The notes: generated by a model not told the origin, from the letters alone. Numbered from the stretch's first letter, positions 42,148 to 52,106 are shown. The stretch is 64,000 nt of DNA from Aliikangiella marina (GCF_007004765.1 NZ_VIKR01000002.1:620001-684000); one strand, 5' to 3'. Made by a program: numbers and translations.

Positions 42148-42792
42148 TTGTCTCGACTAAGAATTACGGAAATTTTTTACTCGCTGCAAGGTGAGTCTTC
42201 AACCATCGGAAAACCGACATTATTTGTCCGTCTGACCGGATGCCCGTTGCGGTGCGTCTGGTGTGATACTGAATACGCGTTTACCGGCGGAGCGTATCGC
42301 GAGATAGCAGATTTGATTAAGGAGATTGAATCTTTTAATCCCCAAAACATCTGTATAACCGGAGGCGAGCCGCTTGCACAAAAAGAGCCCTGCGAAGAAC
42401 TAATGAGAATCCTTTGTGACAAGGGATATTCGGTGTCGATTGAAACCAGTGGAGCGATCGATGTTTCCGGAGTTGATAAACGGGTCACTAAGGTAATGGA
42501 CTTAAAAGCACCAGACTCTGGGGAGCTAGCAAAAAATCGCTATGAAAACCTCGCTTTTTTGAATAAAACCGATGAAGTAAAGTTTGTGATCATGAGCCGC
42601 AAGGATTATGACTGGGCCAAAATGCAGATGGACCAGTACCAATTAGCCGACAAAACGAATGTCATATTCTCCCCTTGTTTTGGTGAAATTAACGAGCGTG
42701 AATTAGCTGAGTGGATAATTGCTGATAACTTGCCGGTGAGATTCCAACTACAAATGCACAAACTTTTATGGGATGATGCGGCTGGACACTAA
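42148..42792 (+). CDS. queE: 7-carboxy-7-deazaguanine synthase QueE
   Basis: A 214-residue radical-SAM enzyme that converts 6-carboxytetrahydropterin to 7-carboxy-7-deazaguanine in queuosine synthesis. The [4Fe-4S] cluster motif reads CPLRCVWC near residues 32-39, and the SAM-binding segment CITGGEP follows. Start is TTG at 42148 (MSRLRITEIFYSLQGES is the expected family start). It precedes queC; queD and queF are not in the window. Confidence 0.95.
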   Translation: MSRLRITEIFYSLQGESSTIGKPTLFVRLTGCPLRCVWCDTEYAFTGGAYREIADLIKEIESFNPQNICITGGEPLAQKEPCEELMRILCDKGYSVSIETSGAIDVSGVDKRVTKVMDLKAPDSGELAKNRYENLAFLNKTDEVKFVIMSRKDYDWAKMQMDQYQLADKTNVIFSPCFGEINERELAEWIIADNLPVRFQLQMHKLLWDDAAGH

Positions 42793-42962
42793 GTCTATTT
42801 ATTGTTCGGTAATAGAAGTTTAACGTGGATATCTGAACACTTAAAAACAAAAATAAAATATTACTGTCATGCTGCGAAATGCGTTAACCTAAGGCCAAAT
42901 GTCCTATTCTAGGTTATTTAAGATGCGGGCAGCACCATCGATAAAGCAAAGAAAATATATTA

Positions 42963-43658
42963 ATGAGCGATAAAAATACGCCAAAAGCGATCGTACTTCT
43001 CTCCGGTGGACTTGACTCTTCGACCTGCCTAGCGATTGCACAGTCCAAAGGTTTTGATGTTTACGCGTTGAGTTTTTCGTATGGTCAAAAGCATTCTTCG
43101 GAGCTTGAAGCTGCAAAGCGAGTTGCGAATTTAAGCCAAGTCAGCGAACATCGAATTATCAATCTTGACTTAGGTGGATTTGGCGGCTCTGCTTTAACTG
43201 ATGAAGGTATCGAGGTTCCCACAGAGAATGACCCCGACAACTCAGATGAGATACCGGCGACTTATGTTCCCGCGCGCAACACTGTGTTTTTATCGATTGC
43301 ACTTGCATGGGCGGAGGTGCTCGAAGCGGAGAAAATTTTCGCTGGGGTTAACGCAGTGGATTATTCAGGTTACCCAGATTGTCGCCCGGAATATATTGAA
43401 GCGTTTCAAAAGATGGCCGATCTGGCGACCAAAGCGGGTATCGAGGGCACTGGAGTCAAAATTGAAACGCCACTAATTAATCTAACTAAACCTAAAATTA
43501 TTCAGTTGGGTTTGAGCTTAGCGGTCGATTATTCGCAGACAGTTTCATGCTATCAAGCAGACGAGCATGGGCTGGCTTGCGGCCAATGTGACTCTTGCTT
43601 GATTAGAAAAGCAGCGTTTGAAAGCGCCGGTATTGCCGATCCTACCCGTTACCGATAA
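42963..43658 (+). CDS. queC: 7-cyano-7-deazaguanine synthase QueC
   Basis: A 231-residue ATP-dependent enzyme that turns 7-carboxy-7-deazaguanine into preQ0. The PP-loop motif SGGLDSSTC (about 14-22) and the C-terminal zinc-site cysteines in [20 protein letters not shown] are intact. It follows queE by 170 bp on the same strand. I looked for a preQ1 riboswitch in the gap and did not find one. Confidence 0.97.
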   Translation: MSDKNTPKAIVLLSGGLDSSTCLAIAQSKGFDVYALSFSYGQKHSSELEAAKRVANLSQVSEHRIINLDLGGFGGSALTDEGIEVPTENDPDNSDEIPATYVPARNTVFLSIALAWAEVLEAEKIFAGVNAVDYSGYPDCRPEYIEAFQKMADLATKAGIEGTGVKIETPLINLTKPKIIQLGLSLAVDYSQTVSCYQADEHGLACGQCDSCLIRKAAFESAGIADPTRYR

Positions 43659-43699
43659 ACAGATTTGATTGAATGACCTCACCCAATTAAGAACAGCTT

Positions 43700-44494
43700 A
43701 TGCAAAATATTGATAATCGAATTGTTATTAACGTCGAAAACAAAATTGCAACCGTCAGTTTTTCGCGACCTGACAAACACAATGCGCTTGATATGCCAAT
43801 GTTTTATGCGATTGATAAAACCGTTCGAATACTCAAGAAGCGAAAAGATGTGAGGGTAATAATCGTCAATGGTGAAGGACAAAGTTTTTGTTCGGGCCTC
43901 GACATTAAGTCAGTGATGACAAACAAGGGTAATGCCATTAAATTACTCTGGAAGTGGTTACCCGGAAACGCTAATTTGGCGCAGCGAGTGACGGTCGGCT
44001 GGCGACGTTTACGAGTACCAGTCATCATGGCTATTCATGGCAAGTGCTGGGGTGGTGGTATGCAAATCGCCTTGGGAGGTGATTATCGAATCGCGGCCGC
44101 TGACGCCTCTTTGTCGATAATGGAGGCTCGTTGGGGGCTAATACCGGATATGGGGGGAACCATCGCGCTCTCTGAGAATATGCCCGTAGACCAAGCGATG
44201 AAGCTAGCAATGACCGCAGAGACTTTATCTGCTGAAGAAGCCCTTAACCTGAAACTGATTTCTCAAGTCGCTGAAGATCCTTACCAAGCGGCGAAAAACT
44301 TTGCGGAATCACTTGTTGAACGCTCTCCTGATGTACTGGGTACTATTAAACCGGTTTATCATTCGCTTTGGTGTCCTAGTGAGCGAAAGATACTCGCCAG
44401 AGAAACCCTCAACCAGTGGCGAATAATCTTTGGCAAAAACAGAGCCATAGCCGTTAAAAAAGCCATGGGAAAAGATAAAATCGACTTTGTTTGA
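43700..44494 (+). CDS. Crotonase-family protein (enoyl-CoA hydratase/isomerase)
   Basis: A 264-residue crotonase-fold enzyme. The CoA-binding and oxyanion regions are visible (KHNALDM, GQSFCSGLDIKS, IHGKCWGGGMQIALGGDYRIA, then ARWGLIPDMGG). The second catalytic glutamate expected of hydratases appears as EARWGLIPD, so hydratase activity is possible, but isomerase or hydrolase activity cannot be excluded. Cytoplasmic. It follows queC by 41 bp, with no obvious functional link. Confidence 0.9.
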   Translation: MQNIDNRIVINVENKIATVSFSRPDKHNALDMPMFYAIDKTVRILKKRKDVRVIIVNGEGQSFCSGLDIKSVMTNKGNAIKLLWKWLPGNANLAQRVTVGWRRLRVPVIMAIHGKCWGGGMQIALGGDYRIAAADASLSIMEARWGLIPDMGGTIALSENMPVDQAMKLAMTAETLSAEEALNLKLISQVAEDPYQAAKNFAESLVERSPDVLGTIKPVYHSLWCPSERKILARETLNQWRIIFGKNRAIAVKKAMGKDKIDFV

Positions 44495-44581
44495 TGGCTC
44501 ATTGAAGGCTGTCTAAGTTAATTAGCCTGAGCGACGGTGACTATTTTTCAATCAGTGCTACTCCATTTAATACTTCACGTG

Positions 44582-44587
44582 TATAAT
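44582..44587 (+). promoter_or_regulatory. ndk promoter -10 box
   Basis: Consensus TATAAT followed by ACGCGCC, a GC-rich discriminator. Transcription would start near 44594, leaving a leader of about 85 bases before ndk. The -35 is poor. Confidence 0.6.
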
Positions 44588-44599
44588 ACGCGCCCTTAA

Positions 44600-44613
44600 G
44601 CATCAGCTGATGC
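44600..44613. promoter_or_regulatory. Perfect 14-bp palindrome in the ndk leader
   Basis: GCATCAGCTGATGC lies about 12 bases downstream of the -10 box, so a bound protein would block transcription initiation or clearance. No cognate regulator recognised. Confidence 0.45.
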
Positions 44614-44679
44614 ACCCGAATTCAACCTTTTAGTTAGTTAACTAATTGATTTTTATAAATATTATATTGGAGTTAATCG

Positions 44680-45111
44680 ATGGCTATCGAACGTACTTTT
44701 TCTATTGTTAAGCCTGACGCAGTTGCTAAAAACGTAATCGGTCAAATCTACGCGCGTTTTGAAAGCGCTGGTCTAAAAATTGTTGCTAGCAAAATGGTTC
44801 ACTTGAGCCAAGAAAAAGCTGAAGGCTTCTACGCTGAACACAAAGAGCGTCCATTTTTCAATGACTTAGTAGCGTTTATGACTTCTGGTCCGGTAATGGT
44901 TCAGGTGTTAGAAGGCGAGAATGCAATTAAAGCTAACCGTGAAATCATGGGAGCGACTAATCCTGCTGAAGCAGCTCGTGGTACACTACGTGCTGATTTC
45001 GCTAACTCTATCGACGAAAATGCGGTTCACGGCTCAGACGCGCCAGAATCTGCTGCACGTGAAATCGCTTATTTCTTCTCTGAAGAAGAAATTTGCCCAC
45101 GTACTCGATAA
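44680..45111 (+). CDS. ndk: Nucleoside diphosphate kinase
   Basis: A 143-residue enzyme that moves the gamma phosphate from ATP to other (d)NDPs. The active-site signature [12 protein letters not shown] contains the phosphorylated histidine near residue 117; nucleotide-binding residues in [11 protein letters not shown] at the N-terminus are present. Full length and very conserved. A strong TATAAT box precedes it and a pair of hairpins follows it. Confidence 0.98.
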   Translation: MAIERTFSIVKPDAVAKNVIGQIYARFESAGLKIVASKMVHLSQEKAEGFYAEHKERPFFNDLVAFMTSGPVMVQVLEGENAIKANREIMGATNPAEAARGTLRADFANSIDENAVHGSDAPESAAREIAYFFSEEEICPRTR

Positions 45112-45157
45112 ATCGATTGAAGTGCTAAGCATTAAAGCTTATACACTATAAATATCG

Positions 45158-45202
45158 CCCTCTCTCACGGGAGAGGGTATATATTTCCCCTCTGGGAAAT
45201 AT
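45158..45202. terminator. Two tandem hairpins between ndk and rlmN
   Basis: Hairpin 1: CCCTCTC/GAGAGGG (45158-45164 with 45171-45177), loop of 6. Hairpin 2: ATATTTCCC/GGGAAATAT (45181-45189 with 45194-45202), loop of 4. Neither has a long T tract, so they may attenuate or process rather than fully terminate before rlmN. Confidence 0.5.
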
Positions 45203-45243
45203 CACAAATGTAAAAAACAATATAATCGCAAAAAGGTAGTGCA

Positions 45244-46353
45244 ATGAGTGAGAAGTTAAATTTACTCGACCTGACTCGCGATGGAATGGTTAAATTCTTC
45301 GAAGAAATCGGTGAAAAACCTTTTCGTGCGCCTCAAGTCATCAAGTGGATCCACCAGTTTGGCGTCGATAATTTCGATGAAATGACCAACATTTCTAAGG
45401 CCCTTCGTGCCAAACTTCAAGAAACAACCGAAATTCGTGGTCCAGAAATCATCACAGAGCAACTCTCGGATGATGGAACCATCAAATGGGCTTTAAAAAC
45501 ACCTGATGGTCAAGCGGTAGAAACCGTTTTTATCCCTGACGGAGAGCGTGGAACCCTGTGTGTGTCTTCGCAAGTCGGCTGTGTGGTTGACTGTTCGTTT
45601 TGCTCTACCGCCCAACAAGGGTTTAATCGAGATTTGTCAATTGGCGAAATCATCGGCCAGGTTTGGTTGGCTGCTAAGCGTTTGGGAAGCATTAAAACCA
45701 CTGGCGAACGCAAAGTTACCAATGTCGTCATGATGGGAATGGGCGAACCGTTGCTTAATTTTGAAAATGTCGTTGGCGCGATGGAGCTGATGATGGATGA
45801 CTTTGCTTATGGGTTATCAAAACGACGAGTGACCTTGAGTACATCGGGGGTTGTCCCAGGATTGGAGAAGATGTTAGGGCGAATTGACGTAGCCTTGGCC
45901 TTGTCACTTCATGCGCCGAATAACGAACTTCGTAGCCAATTGGTTCCTTTAAACCGAAAGTATCCTATTGAGAAACTGTTTCCAGCAGTAAGAAACTATA
46001 TTAAGGATTCGAAGGCGAGTAAAAAGGTCACTATCGAATATGTGATGCTGAAAGGTGTGAACGATACCCCAGAGCATGCATACGAACTCGCTAAACTCTT
46101 GAAAGATTTACCCAGTAAGATAAACTTAATTCCGTTTAATCCGTTTCCTAGAACACGTTATGAAACATCCACTCAGCGTGACATCAATAAGTTTGGTGAG
46201 ATCCTGCTAAAGAAAGGGTTTGTGGTTGTCACAAGACGAACTCGAGGCGATGATATTGATGCTGCGTGTGGTCAATTGGTGGGTAAGGTAGCGGATCGAA
46301 CTAAACGCCAACAAAGGCGTCTAAAAGAAATCGATGTTGTGCAAGTATCATAA
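45244..46353 (+). CDS. rlmN: 23S rRNA/tRNA adenine-C2 methyltransferase RlmN
   Basis: A 369-residue radical-SAM methyltransferase that methylates A2503 of 23S rRNA and A37 of some tRNAs. The cluster motif CVVDCSFC lies near residues 112-119, the SAM segment GMGEPLLN near 160, and the second cysteine needed for the dual mechanism in the C-terminal [10 protein letters not shown] region. Normal length. First of a run rlmN-pilW-rodZ-ispG, the conserved gammaproteobacterial order. Confidence 0.97.
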   Translation: MSEKLNLLDLTRDGMVKFFEEIGEKPFRAPQVIKWIHQFGVDNFDEMTNISKALRAKLQETTEIRGPEIITEQLSDDGTIKWALKTPDGQAVETVFIPDGERGTLCVSSQVGCVVDCSFCSTAQQGFNRDLSIGEIIGQVWLAAKRLGSIKTTGERKVTNVVMMGMGEPLLNFENVVGAMELMMDDFAYGLSKRRVTLSTSGVVPGLEKMLGRIDVALALSLHAPNNELRSQLVPLNRKYPIEKLFPAVRNYIKDSKASKKVTIEYVMLKGVNDTPEHAYELAKLLKDLPSKINLIPFNPFPRTRYETSTQRDINKFGEILLKKGFVVVTRRTRGDDIDAACGQLVGKVADRTKRQQRRLKEIDVVQVS

Positions 46354-46419
46354 AACGCTTCTAGGTTTTTGAGCCTTGGCACTAGTCGAATCAATGACGA
46401 ATTTAGCTCGGAGCTTCCC

Positions 46420-47217
46420 GTGATCAGAACTCTTGCCATAATTTTAATCGTTTTGTCGGTTTCGGCATGTCAAACAACTCGAGAAACGCAACGTAACAAT
46501 ATTGGCTCAAACTCGACTAGCGCGCCACCTAAAGGCGGCTTCGATAAGAAAAATGCAGCAGAAAAGCGAGTGGGTATGGGATTAACCTATATCAACGCGC
46601 AAAATTATAAGCGCGCTAAGTTCCATCTTGATAAAGCGTTAACCTACAACGCCAAGTCGCCAAACGTCCACTATGCGCTCGGTATTTACTTCCAGCGCGT
46701 TAAAGAATATAAAAGTGCAGAAAAACATTTCAAACGAGCGCTCTCCATCGATAGTAAACGGCCAGAGTTTTATAATGCTTATGGCGCTTTTCTTTGCGAA
46801 AAAGGCGATTACAAAGATGCAGAAAAGATGTTTAATCGAGCGATTGATATCCCGACCTACACCGATGTCGCTTCAGCGTTTTACAACGTCGGATTTTGTG
46901 CTTTAAAACAAAATCAAATTGATAAAGCCGCAGAATATTTCAGAAAGTCACTCAATCGAGATCGACGTCGCGCTGATGCACTTATTGAAATGGCAAAAAT
47001 TGAGTTCTCCAAAGAGCGGTATGCACGGGCTTTGCAATATGTAAGACGTTATGAACAGACAAGAACGACATCCGAATCCGCTTGGCTGGGGCTTAAGGCC
47101 GCTCACTTTTTAAGAGATAAAGACGCCATTGCACGTTACGGTATAATTTTAGAGCAACGCTTCCCAGACAGTGAAGAAACCGCAGAATACTTGGACAATA
47201 AAAAACGATGGATGTAG
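46420..47217 (+). CDS. pilW: PilW (PilF), type IV pilus assembly TPR lipoprotein
   Basis: A 265-residue outer-membrane lipoprotein with lipobox VSAC and about five TPR repeats (about 45-260; NVHYALGIYFQRVKEYKSAEKHFKRAL and following units). Family knowledge: the protein (PilF in Pseudomonas) pilots assembly of the PilQ secretin. GTG at 46420 is chosen because GGAG lies 6 bases before it and the signal peptide becomes normal; a TTG 51 bp upstream is the alternative. Overlaps rodZ by 10 bp. Confidence 0.9.
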   Translation: MIRTLAIILIVLSVSACQTTRETQRNNIGSNSTSAPPKGGFDKKNAAEKRVGMGLTYINAQNYKRAKFHLDKALTYNAKSPNVHYALGIYFQRVKEYKSAEKHFKRALSIDSKRPEFYNAYGAFLCEKGDYKDAEKMFNRAIDIPTYTDVASAFYNVGFCALKQNQIDKAAEYFRKSLNRDRRRADALIEMAKIEFSKERYARALQYVRRYEQTRTTSESAWLGLKAAHFLRDKDAIARYGIILEQRFPDSEETAEYLDNKKRWM

Positions 47218-48323
47218 TGGAAGAACCCTTAAACAAAACCGATAACGCGGCGTCTGATAGTGACTCGTCCTCGCAGAAATCATCTTTCGAGGAGTCGAGT
47301 CAGAGAGAAGCGGGTCAGCTTAATATTGGCCGGTTGTTGATTGAAGCGAGAGAAAATCAAAACTTAACCGCTAACGATATTGCCGAGCAAATGAATTTAA
47401 CGGTTTCGGTAATTCTCAAAATTGAGTCGAACGAGTTTGAGCAAGATATCCCAATCGCTTTTATTAGAGGCTATGTTCGATCATATGCACAAAAAGTTGG
47501 CGTAGATGTAGAAAATATTTGTGCTGAATTTGATCGCCAGACCGGCCAAGAAAATGTAGCGGTCCAAAAAATAAAGACGGTTTCAGATTTTAAAAAGCGC
47601 CGAGAAATAAATTCAAACAGTTTTGTTTTTAAACTCATCACTTTTGCTATCTTACTTGTTTTGTTTATCCTGGGTGGTTGGGAACTGGTCAAGCGACTGG
47701 ACAGCCCACAAGCGCCAACCGAACAATCAGTGACTGAAATCCAGCTCGACAGCCAAGACCCTATCAGCCAAACGGTAACGAGCACTTTCGAAACAGCTCA
47801 AAGCGACGCAACTCCAACCGATTTGGTTGTCGACAATGCTCAAAGCGATAGGCTATCGTCCGACAAAGACAAGACATTCGAGCCCAGTGGCTCAGGCAGC
47901 GCAACTAGCCCAATTGAATCCGAGGTGTCTTCGCAGAACTCTCCCCAAGCTGCTCAATTCAATCCAAGTTCAAATGCTAGCGAATCGGCAACTGACCAAA
48001 AACAAATTGCCACTGAACAAGCTCCAGTGAATATTCAAGCTGCTCCAGCTCAGGTCGAAAAGCGTATTCCATTAATAACGGGTCCGTTAGAAGAAGTCGT
48101 GTTTACCTTCACTGCGGATTGTTGGGTAAGAGTGACAGATGCCAACGGAGAAGTTATGGCATTAGGGCTCAAGAAAGCGGGTAAAGTTATGCCTGTGGAG
48201 GGGATTGCGCCGATCAACGTCACATTGGGTGAACCAACAGCTGTTACTATAGATTTTAAGGGCGAGTCATATGATATGTCTCGCTTTAGAGCCGGCAGAG
48301 CCGCGCGTTTTGTTTTAGAGTAA
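47208..48323 (+). CDS. rodZ: RodZ, cytoskeletal membrane protein
   Basis: A 371-residue single-pass membrane protein that links MreB filaments to the rod elongation machinery. N-terminal helix-turn-helix (about 40-105; GRLLIEARENQNLTANDIAEQ), one membrane helix (about 142-160, LITFAILLVLFILGGW), a long serine/glutamine/alanine-rich periplasmic linker, and a C-terminal DUF4115 domain (about 290-370; TADCWVRVTDANGEVM). Coupled to pilW by 10 bp overlap, as in other gammaproteobacteria. Confidence 0.94.
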   Translation: MDVVEEPLNKTDNAASDSDSSSQKSSFEESSQREAGQLNIGRLLIEARENQNLTANDIAEQMNLTVSVILKIESNEFEQDIPIAFIRGYVRSYAQKVGVDVENICAEFDRQTGQENVAVQKIKTVSDFKKRREINSNSFVFKLITFAILLVLFILGGWELVKRLDSPQAPTEQSVTEIQLDSQDPISQTVTSTFETAQSDATPTDLVVDNAQSDRLSSDKDKTFEPSGSGSATSPIESEVSSQNSPQAAQFNPSSNASESATDQKQIATEQAPVNIQAAPAQVEKRIPLITGPLEEVVFTFTADCWVRVTDANGEVMALGLKKAGKVMPVEGIAPINVTLGEPTAVTIDFKGESYDMSRFRAGRAARFVLE

Positions 48324-48433
48324 TCGATTCCTGAATACTTGGTCATTGAAGCATTGGCGCAAGACTCGGGTTTTAAATGGTTAACACATAGCGTGTTAAT
48401 TCTGTTTTTGTAGAGTATTTAAGTAAGCAGATC

Positions 48434-49570
48434 ATGAAAGGTATTTCTTGGATTAAGCGGCGTAAGAGCCGCCAAATTATGGTAGGTAATGTGCCTATTG
48501 GTGGAGACGCGCCAATCGCGGTGCAGAGTATGACCAATACGGATACATGCGACGTAGAGGCCACTATCGCCCAAGTAAAACGAATTGCTGATACTGGTGC
48601 AGACATTGTCAGAGTTTCTGTGCCAACCATGGAAGCGGCGGAAGCATTCAAGCAAATCAAGATAGGCTCTCCAGTGCCTTTAGTGGCCGATATACATTTC
48701 GATTATAAGATTGCTCTGAAGGTAGCAGAGTACGGTGTTGATTGTTTAAGAATTAACCCTGGCAATATTGGTAAAGAAGATCGTGTAAAGGCGGTTATTG
48801 AGAAAGCCAAAGACTTCAATATACCGATCCGTATTGGTGTTAATGCAGGTTCACTTGAGAAAGATCTGCAAATGAAATACGGCGAACCGACGCCAGAAGC
48901 TTTAGTGGAGTCGGCCTATCGACACATCGACATTCTTGATCGTCATGACTTTCAGAATTACAAAATTAGTTTAAAAGCGTCTGATGTATTCATGACGGTT
49001 TCGGCATATCGTCAGCTTGCCTCACAAATTGAGCAGCCACTCCATCTGGGTATTACTGAGGCCGGCGGGTTGCGCGCGGGTGCAGTCAAATCTGCGGTGG
49101 GACTCGGAATGCTGTTGGCAGAAGGAATAGGAGATACAATTCGTGTTTCATTAGCCGCAGATCCGGTTGAAGAAATCAAAGTCGGTTTTGATATTTTAAA
49201 ATCGCTTGGATTAAGACAGCGAGGGATTAATTTCATCGCGTGTCCTTCTTGCTCGAGACAGCAATTCGATGTCATTAAAACCGTCAACGAACTGGAAAAC
49301 CGACTCGAGGATGTGAGAGCTCCCTTGGACGTCGCAATAATTGGATGCGTTGTTAATGGACCAGGCGAAGCCAAAGAAGCTGATATCGGTTTAACCGGCG
49401 GATTGAAAGCCAGTTTGCTTTATCAAGATGGTGAAAAAGATCATAAGATCGACAATACAGAATTGGTCGACTCGATCGAAAAATCAATAAGAGAAAAATT
49501 AGCGGCTCGAGAAAAGCAGGTCCAAGAAAAAACCAAAGGCGAAACACAAATCGAAGTTTCAAATGCCTAA
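48434..49570 (+). CDS. ispG: (E)-4-hydroxy-3-methylbut-2-enyl-diphosphate synthase IspG
   Basis: A 378-residue [4Fe-4S] enzyme of the MEP isoprenoid pathway (formerly GcpE). The cluster cysteines are in ACPSC near residues 270-280 and [10 protein letters not shown] near 305, and the N-terminal TIM barrel carries [15 protein letters not shown]. The expected next gene, hisS, is absent; an opposite-strand two-component system follows. The C-terminus is lysine/glutamate-rich, slightly longer than E. coli IspG. Confidence 0.97.
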   Translation: MKGISWIKRRKSRQIMVGNVPIGGDAPIAVQSMTNTDTCDVEATIAQVKRIADTGADIVRVSVPTMEAAEAFKQIKIGSPVPLVADIHFDYKIALKVAEYGVDCLRINPGNIGKEDRVKAVIEKAKDFNIPIRIGVNAGSLEKDLQMKYGEPTPEALVESAYRHIDILDRHDFQNYKISLKASDVFMTVSAYRQLASQIEQPLHLGITEAGGLRAGAVKSAVGLGMLLAEGIGDTIRVSLAADPVEEIKVGFDILKSLGLRQRGINFIACPSCSRQQFDVIKTVNELENRLEDVRAPLDVAIIGCVVNGPGEAKEADIGLTGGLKASLLYQDGEKDHKIDNTELVDSIEKSIREKLAAREKQVQEKTKGETQIEVSNA

Positions 49571-49575
49571 AGGCT

Positions 49576-49615
49576 AAGGCTTGAAACCTGTAGTGAATGC
49601 TACAGGGATTGCCTT
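49576..49615. terminator. Branched hairpin after ispG
   Basis: Inner stem CCTGTAG/CTACAGG (49587-49593 with 49600-49606) within an outer AAGGC/GCCTT pair (49576-49580 with 49611-49615). No strong T tract. It lies about 5 bases after the ispG stop and is likely a transcript end or stabiliser. Confidence 0.5.
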
Positions 49616-49733
49616 AACATGAAAACTCGATAACTACTGCGAATAAAGCAAACTTTCAGTTGACTAGTTTGAATCAATCTAGGTGCGTTCTGAAAGCAAT
49701 GATGAGTCGGCTGAATCAAGCAATAGTTCGCAA

Positions 49734-51008
49734 TTACTTGTCCGTTATTGGCCATTCAAAGATGAATTTTGCTCCGCCGAGAGACGAATCTTCCAGATAA
49801 ACTCGACCTCGGTGAAGCTTCGCAATTCGTTTTACAATGGCAAGACCCAGGCCAAACCCTTTGGTTTTGTGCTTATCTGGCAAACGAACAAAAGAATCAA
49901 AAACTCTCTCTTTTTGTGCTTGGTCAATCCCTTCGCCATCGTCTTCCACTATTAATTTGCATTGCTTGTTGACGAACTCCATACTCACTGCGACCCTTTG
50001 GCTTGCGTGTTTCAGCCCATTAATAATCAAGTTTTGAAGTGCTCGCTCAATCAGATAGCTGTCGCAATAAATCGTTTGTTGGCTTTTATCGGTAGCTACA
50101 TCTAAGGATATATGGGGTGCATTGCGCTTTAGCTTTTCAGCGAGATTTTCAACTAACGATTGAATATTACCTCTTTCAAGTTTGGCAACAGTTGAAGCTT
50201 TTTCCAAGCTGGCGTAACTTAACAAGTCATCGACTAAGTTCTGCATTTCAATGACATCTTCACTAATACTTGATAATTGAATCGCGATATCAGATTTATT
50301 GGTTGTTTCGCTAGCAATTTCTAAAGAGAATTTTATTCGTGCAAGCGGCGTCCGTAACTCGTGCGAAATCGCATGTGACATCTCTTGCTGATCGTTGAGT
50401 AACTGTTTAATTCTTACCACTAAGGCGTTGTAGGTATTGGCTAAGTGGCTTACTGGCGAGTTTTCTGCGACAGAGACAACGGTATCCCATTCAGAATCAG
50501 CGAAATTAGTGACCCCCGCTTCTAATCGCTTTAAATCTCTGACGAGCGGTCGTGTCCACGCGTAAACAATCACGGCAATCAACAAGTAGAATAAAGCTAA
50601 CAACCCGTATTGGCGGCTTGTTGAGATTTCATTTCGGTCAATTGAAAGTCTGACCAACATCTCGCTTCCCGAAATTAATCGGTAAGCCTCATCCTTCATA
50701 TCCGTTGACTGTAGAAAAACGACTTCGCCTTGAGTTAGTTTCTTTTGAATAGCGGCACCACTGATTTGCTCGAGTGGCACTAAGGTGAAATTCAAGCCTG
50801 TATTAGCGTTGAGCTGCTCGATTTGCGCCTGATAGCGCTGCGTTGAATTATCGAGCGAGTTGGCTGCTACATTGAGTAATGCGACTTCTGGTGGATCGTT
50901 GTGCTCTTCTACAGAACGCCACAAGTAATCAATTGTAAGTCCAATTATGATAACCGAAACAATAATAACCAAATAAAACCGGACAAAAATTTGCTTAGCT
51001 AAATTCAT
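49734..51008 (-). CDS. Sensor histidine kinase (RstB-like)
   Basis: A 424-residue inner-membrane kinase: first helix about 10-28, a periplasmic sensor of about 105 residues, second helix about 133-150, HAMP (about 152-205), phospho-acceptor box SHAISHELRTPLAR near 215, and the ATPase domain with N box NLIINGLKHAS, G1 VEDDGEGI and G2 GFGLGLAI. All boxes look intact. It is preceded by its response regulator 6 bp away, and the cluster RR-HK-DUF3019-MipA is typical of envelope-responsive pairs like RstAB. Confidence 0.92.
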   Translation of the reverse strand: MNLAKQIFVRFYLVIIVSVIIIGLTIDYLWRSVEEHNDPPEVALLNVAANSLDNSTQRYQAQIEQLNANTGLNFTLVPLEQISGAAIQKKLTQGEVVFLQSTDMKDEAYRLISGSEMLVRLSIDRNEISTSRQYGLLALFYLLIAVIVYAWTRPLVRDLKRLEAGVTNFADSEWDTVVSVAENSPVSHLANTYNALVVRIKQLLNDQQEMSHAISHELRTPLARIKFSLEIASETTNKSDIAIQLSSISEDVIEMQNLVDDLLSYASLEKASTVAKLERGNIQSLVENLAEKLKRNAPHISLDVATDKSQQTIYCDSYLIERALQNLIINGLKHASQRVAVSMEFVNKQCKLIVEDDGEGIDQAQKERVFDSFVRLPDKHKTKGFGLGLAIVKRIAKLHRGRVYLEDSSLGGAKFIFEWPITDK

Positions 51009-51014
51009 TTACAA

Positions 51015-51716
51015 TCACCAAGCATCGGGTATAAATAAATAGCCTTTTCCCCAAATAGTCTTAATTTTGAACGGTTCTTCAGAGTCATCGCCCAGCTTTT
51101 TCCTAACCTGTGATATCCGCACATCAATAGAGCGATCGAGACCATCATAAGAGCGGTTATAAAGTTTATTAAATAATTCATCGCGGCTTAATATCGTTCC
51201 AGCGTTTTTCGCGAGTAACAATATGAGTTCAAACTCATGGCTGGAAACGGTTATTTGTTGATTATCGAGAGAAACCGTTCGAGATATGGGATCGATAAGC
51301 AAACCACCGACTTCAAGTTTTTCTTGTTGCTGAGGCTGTTGTGTTTGAATGCGTCGCAATAAAGCATTTACTCGAGCTAATAGCACTCTGGGTTCTACCG
51401 GTTTGATGACATAGTCATCCGCGCCAAATTCTAGCCCCAATACCTGATCAAAATCTTCATTTCGAGCGGTAAGCATAAGGATTGGTCCATTAAACACAGG
51501 CCTAATTTCTTTGCAAATTGTCAAGCCATCTTTATTCGGTAGCATGATATCCAGAATGATTAGGTCGGGTTGGAAGTGATTAAATTTGTCGACAGCCTTT
51601 GCACCGTCGTGCTCAACAAGAACTTTGAATCCAGAATTATTTAAATATTGCGCGGTTAATTGAGCTAACTTTAAATCGTCCTCAATTAAGAGTATTTTTT
51701 TGGTGTCTTTGCTCAC
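51015..51716 (-). CDS. OmpR-family response regulator (RstA-like)
   Basis: A 233-residue response regulator with a receiver domain (about 1-120; phosphorylation aspartate in IILDIMLPNKDG near residue 55, IKPVEPRVLL for the conserved Lys) and a C-terminal winged helix (about 135-233; SHEFELILLLAKN, RSIDVRISQVRKKLGDD). Cytoplasmic DNA-binding activator or repressor. Probably controls the neighbouring MipA/OmpV and DUF3019 genes; this is inference from position. Confidence 0.93.
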   Translation of the reverse strand: MSKDTKKILLIEDDLKLAQLTAQYLNNSGFKVLVEHDGAKAVDKFNHFQPDLIILDIMLPNKDGLTICKEIRPVFNGPILMLTARNEDFDQVLGLEFGADDYVIKPVEPRVLLARVNALLRRIQTQQPQQQEKLEVGGLLIDPISRTVSLDNQQITVSSHEFELILLLAKNAGTILSRDELFNKLYNRSYDGLDRSIDVRISQVRKKLGDDSEEPFKIKTIWGKGYLFIPDAW

Positions 51717-51725
51717 TAATAGCTC

Positions 51726-52106
51726 CTAGTAAAAACGCCATGGGTTTCGACGACTTCTGCGATATCGTTTTATCTCTCGTTGTAACCTGACTATTTGCTG
51801 ATAGATAATCGCATTAGTACTTTGCTCTTTTAAAATTAAGGTTAAGTTATCGTTAATGGAAAAATCAACATAAACTGTTCCGCTGTTATTGTCTGCCCAG
51901 CATTCCAAAGGGGTACTTTCATGTGCTTTATACAAACAATAGTTAGCATTACTTTTTGTTTGCCAGCGAACATGAATATTGATTTCACAAGTTTTCTCTT
52001 CAGAAGACATTAAACAAAGATTAGGTGACAAATAGAGACCATACTCGTCACTGGGCGAGCTTGCTTCGATAAATGACGAAAACATGCCTCCTAAACCAGT
52101 AAGCAT
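51726..52106 (-). CDS. DUF3019 domain protein
   Basis: A 126-residue protein of the DUF3019 family, recognised from LYLSPNLCLM, CEINIHVRWQTK and the two cysteines of the NYCLYKAHESTPLECW stretch. The family is small and secreted, and usually sits beside MipA/OmpV and an RR-HK pair; function is unknown. No clear signal peptide is present from the only ATG, and extending upstream reaches a stop without another start, so export or start is doubtful. Ten bp before the response regulator. Confidence 0.8.
   Translation of the reverse strand: MLTGLGGMFSSFIEASSPSDEYGLYLSPNLCLMSSEEKTCEINIHVRWQTKSNANYCLYKAHESTPLECWADNNSGTVYVDFSINDNLTLILKEQSTNAIIYQQIVRLQREIKRYRRSRRNPWRFY

Noticed and set aside
42793-42962. 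PreQ1 riboswitch upstream of queC
   Set aside because: The expected hairpin plus A-rich tail and conserved C-rich loop is not present; the gap shows no stable aptamer-like fold to my reading.
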